From contig CM119264.1 in NCBI GenBank assembly GCA_051294375.1, positions 17,248,278-17,312,277 of the forward strand: a DNA stretch of 64,000 bases, read 5' to 3'. A model generated the notes under the pieces. The model was not told where the DNA came from, made no database searches, and saw only the letters and a list, made by a program, of their open reading frames with translations. Shown here piece after piece: positions 62,549 through 64,000 of this stretch (positions within the stretch are counted from its first letter, which is position 1; every line of letters begins with the position of its first letter). Position numbers and translations under genes: made by a program. Source of the stretch: Paraspadella gotoi. Lineage: Eukaryota > Chaetognatha.

Positions 62549-63104
62549 TTTTTTTTTTTTTTCTCCTCTTCTCTTCTCCTCTCTCACGCCCAGAGGCGAC
62601 GCGATCGGACGCCGACTTGTCTGGACGGATGGGCGACATCCCGAGCCCCGGCTCCGTGACGGCGCCGTTGACGACGAAAACGACGATGAGCACGACGACG
62701 ATTTAACCGCAAAACCAATTTGAAAGCTTTTTTTGTCTCGTTAACAGAGAAAGAATTTGTATCGCCTTTTTTCCCCCAAAAAAGTTGACGTTTGTCTAAG
62801 TCATAGATTTATAGTTTTTCGCTTTTGAAGCTGTCATTGTCGTTTTGTGTTTTTTGGCGATTTGTTTCGCTCGGTTGTTTTACTGTTTGATTAGCTATCG
62901 AAGAAGGAAAATTTAGTCTCAACTTAGTCTACTACGCATTATTTATGAAAAAGCTATTACATACCTACACATGCATAACATTTTCTAATTTTTATATTTT
63001 TTAAATATTTTTTTAAATCTTTTATTTGTATTTTGTTAATTTTATATTTATTTTTTATTTATAATTTAAAAATAAAATTTCACTGATTTTATGAGGAATA
63101 AAAT

Positions 63105-63211
63105 AGAGTGATGGAGGCCTTAAACCACCAAAGCCTGTCCAAAGTCAGGGGCAAGATAGCTTATTTATTAAATGAATGGATAATTTTTATATTGGTTGTA
63201 CCAATTTCATA
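63105..63211 (-). repeat. inverted copy of the 107-bp dispersed repeat
   Basis: Reverse complement of 38322-38429; the flanks are unrelated AT-rich DNA. Two copies 25 kb apart in opposite orientations fit dispersal by a mobile element. Confidence 0.7.
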
Positions 63212-63561
63212 ATAAAGATATTCGCCGCATTAGCTAAACCACTAGTGGCCTAAACTTATATTAAGTTGCAAACAAATATTCAGTTGTGCAAGTTCAACCA
63301 CTTAAATCAGAAAACAAAAGAGCAGGATATTTATATTCACAATTGATTCCTGACTACGAGATGTGGCGCCATTGGAGCAATCAGGAACTTTATTATTCCA
63401 GGGAGAAGATTTATTAAAAATAAAACTGACCCAAACTTTCACTTGATAAGTTATTAGTAACGTTACTTTCTGCGTCGTTTGAGTTTGATCTCTGACGATA
63501 TACGGTATAAAGTTATATAAAGAGTTTAGGATTCATTAAACGAAAGTTTCCCATTCAAGAT

Positions 63562-63633
<72 letters not shown>

Positions 63634-64000
63634 CCTTTGGTTTGGTCCTTATCAGCTGACTTTTTAGACTTTTACTCCAGTTGAAAGAGAACCTGAGACC
63701 ACCGAGTTTTTAATGCTTTATTACGACAAAGATGCCTTACCCTAAACCTAATAAAAGAGTAACCTTCCCTCGATTCGATTTCGCCGAGAGCATCCCCGAC
63801 CTCCCGCTACATTCCGCCTCGTCGAGGCAATGGACTGGAGAAAAACTTTTATTTGGATGGAAATGGCGTAGGTAATAGGTATTAAATTATTTTTTTCGTG
63901 CTATAGGCTATAGACTATTGTATAGTTTTTTTCGCTAATTTGGTCTTTGAGGTATGGTTAATTTTATTTTATATACTGATATTTACTGATACTGATAAAA

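Overview
This is a stretch of animal nuclear genome, most likely arthropod (possibly crustacean; the exact group is not resolved). The evidence is spliced gene structure with consensus GT/AG junctions, very dense simple-sequence repeats, and one recognisable gene whose zinc-finger region reads like arthropod Sp6-9 (vertebrate Sp8/Sp9-like) transcription factors. No bacterial gene organisation, tRNA, rRNA or CRISPR array is visible.

The only gene I can support is this Sp-family transcription factor on the minus strand. Its body lies at 7221-9622 in three exons: 9451-9622 (Sp box), 7784-9025 (low-complexity activation region plus Btd box and the start of finger 1) and 7221-7624 (rest of the three C2H2 fingers and C-tail). 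A 24-nt first coding exon encoding MATSLLHQ, matching the N-terminus of Sp8-type proteins, sits far upstream at 55853-55876 with a perfect CAG|GTAAGT donor and the right phase. The joined model is 1842 nt (613 aa plus stop), so almost the whole window is intron 1 of one gene, about 46 kb as assembled.

The layout is dominated by duplication. Copy A (about 2667-14764) carries the intact exons 2-4. Copy B (about 15515-27793) carries the same exons full of single-base indels. A 2.3-kb end segment is inverted between the two copies, and a third fragment (14790-15468) lies between them, bounded by 25-N gaps. A second family of repeats occupies 42.2-54.3 kb: C1, a tail remnant, C2 and C3. C2 and C3 share 2009 bp that appear identical, although their following tails differ by many indels. 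These patterns look more like unresolved haplotypes and scaffolding of error-prone contigs than like true tandem genes.

Non-coding features include very many (GA)n/(CT)n tracts, (AAAG)n tracts, recurrent (CGT/ACG)n tracts, several 0.4-0.8-kb polypurine blocks, small minisatellites, and promoter-like site clusters within intron 1 (CRE + three CCAAT boxes + ETS + GC boxes in the C repeats; three evenly spaced CCAAT boxes at 32.3 kb; NRF1/EGR-like sites at 28.55 kb).

The most novel signal is a complete hammerhead-ribozyme-like fold at 38473-38517. It lies next to a 107-bp dispersed repeat that recurs inverted at 63105-63211, as would fit a Penelope-like or related non-autonomous retroelement.
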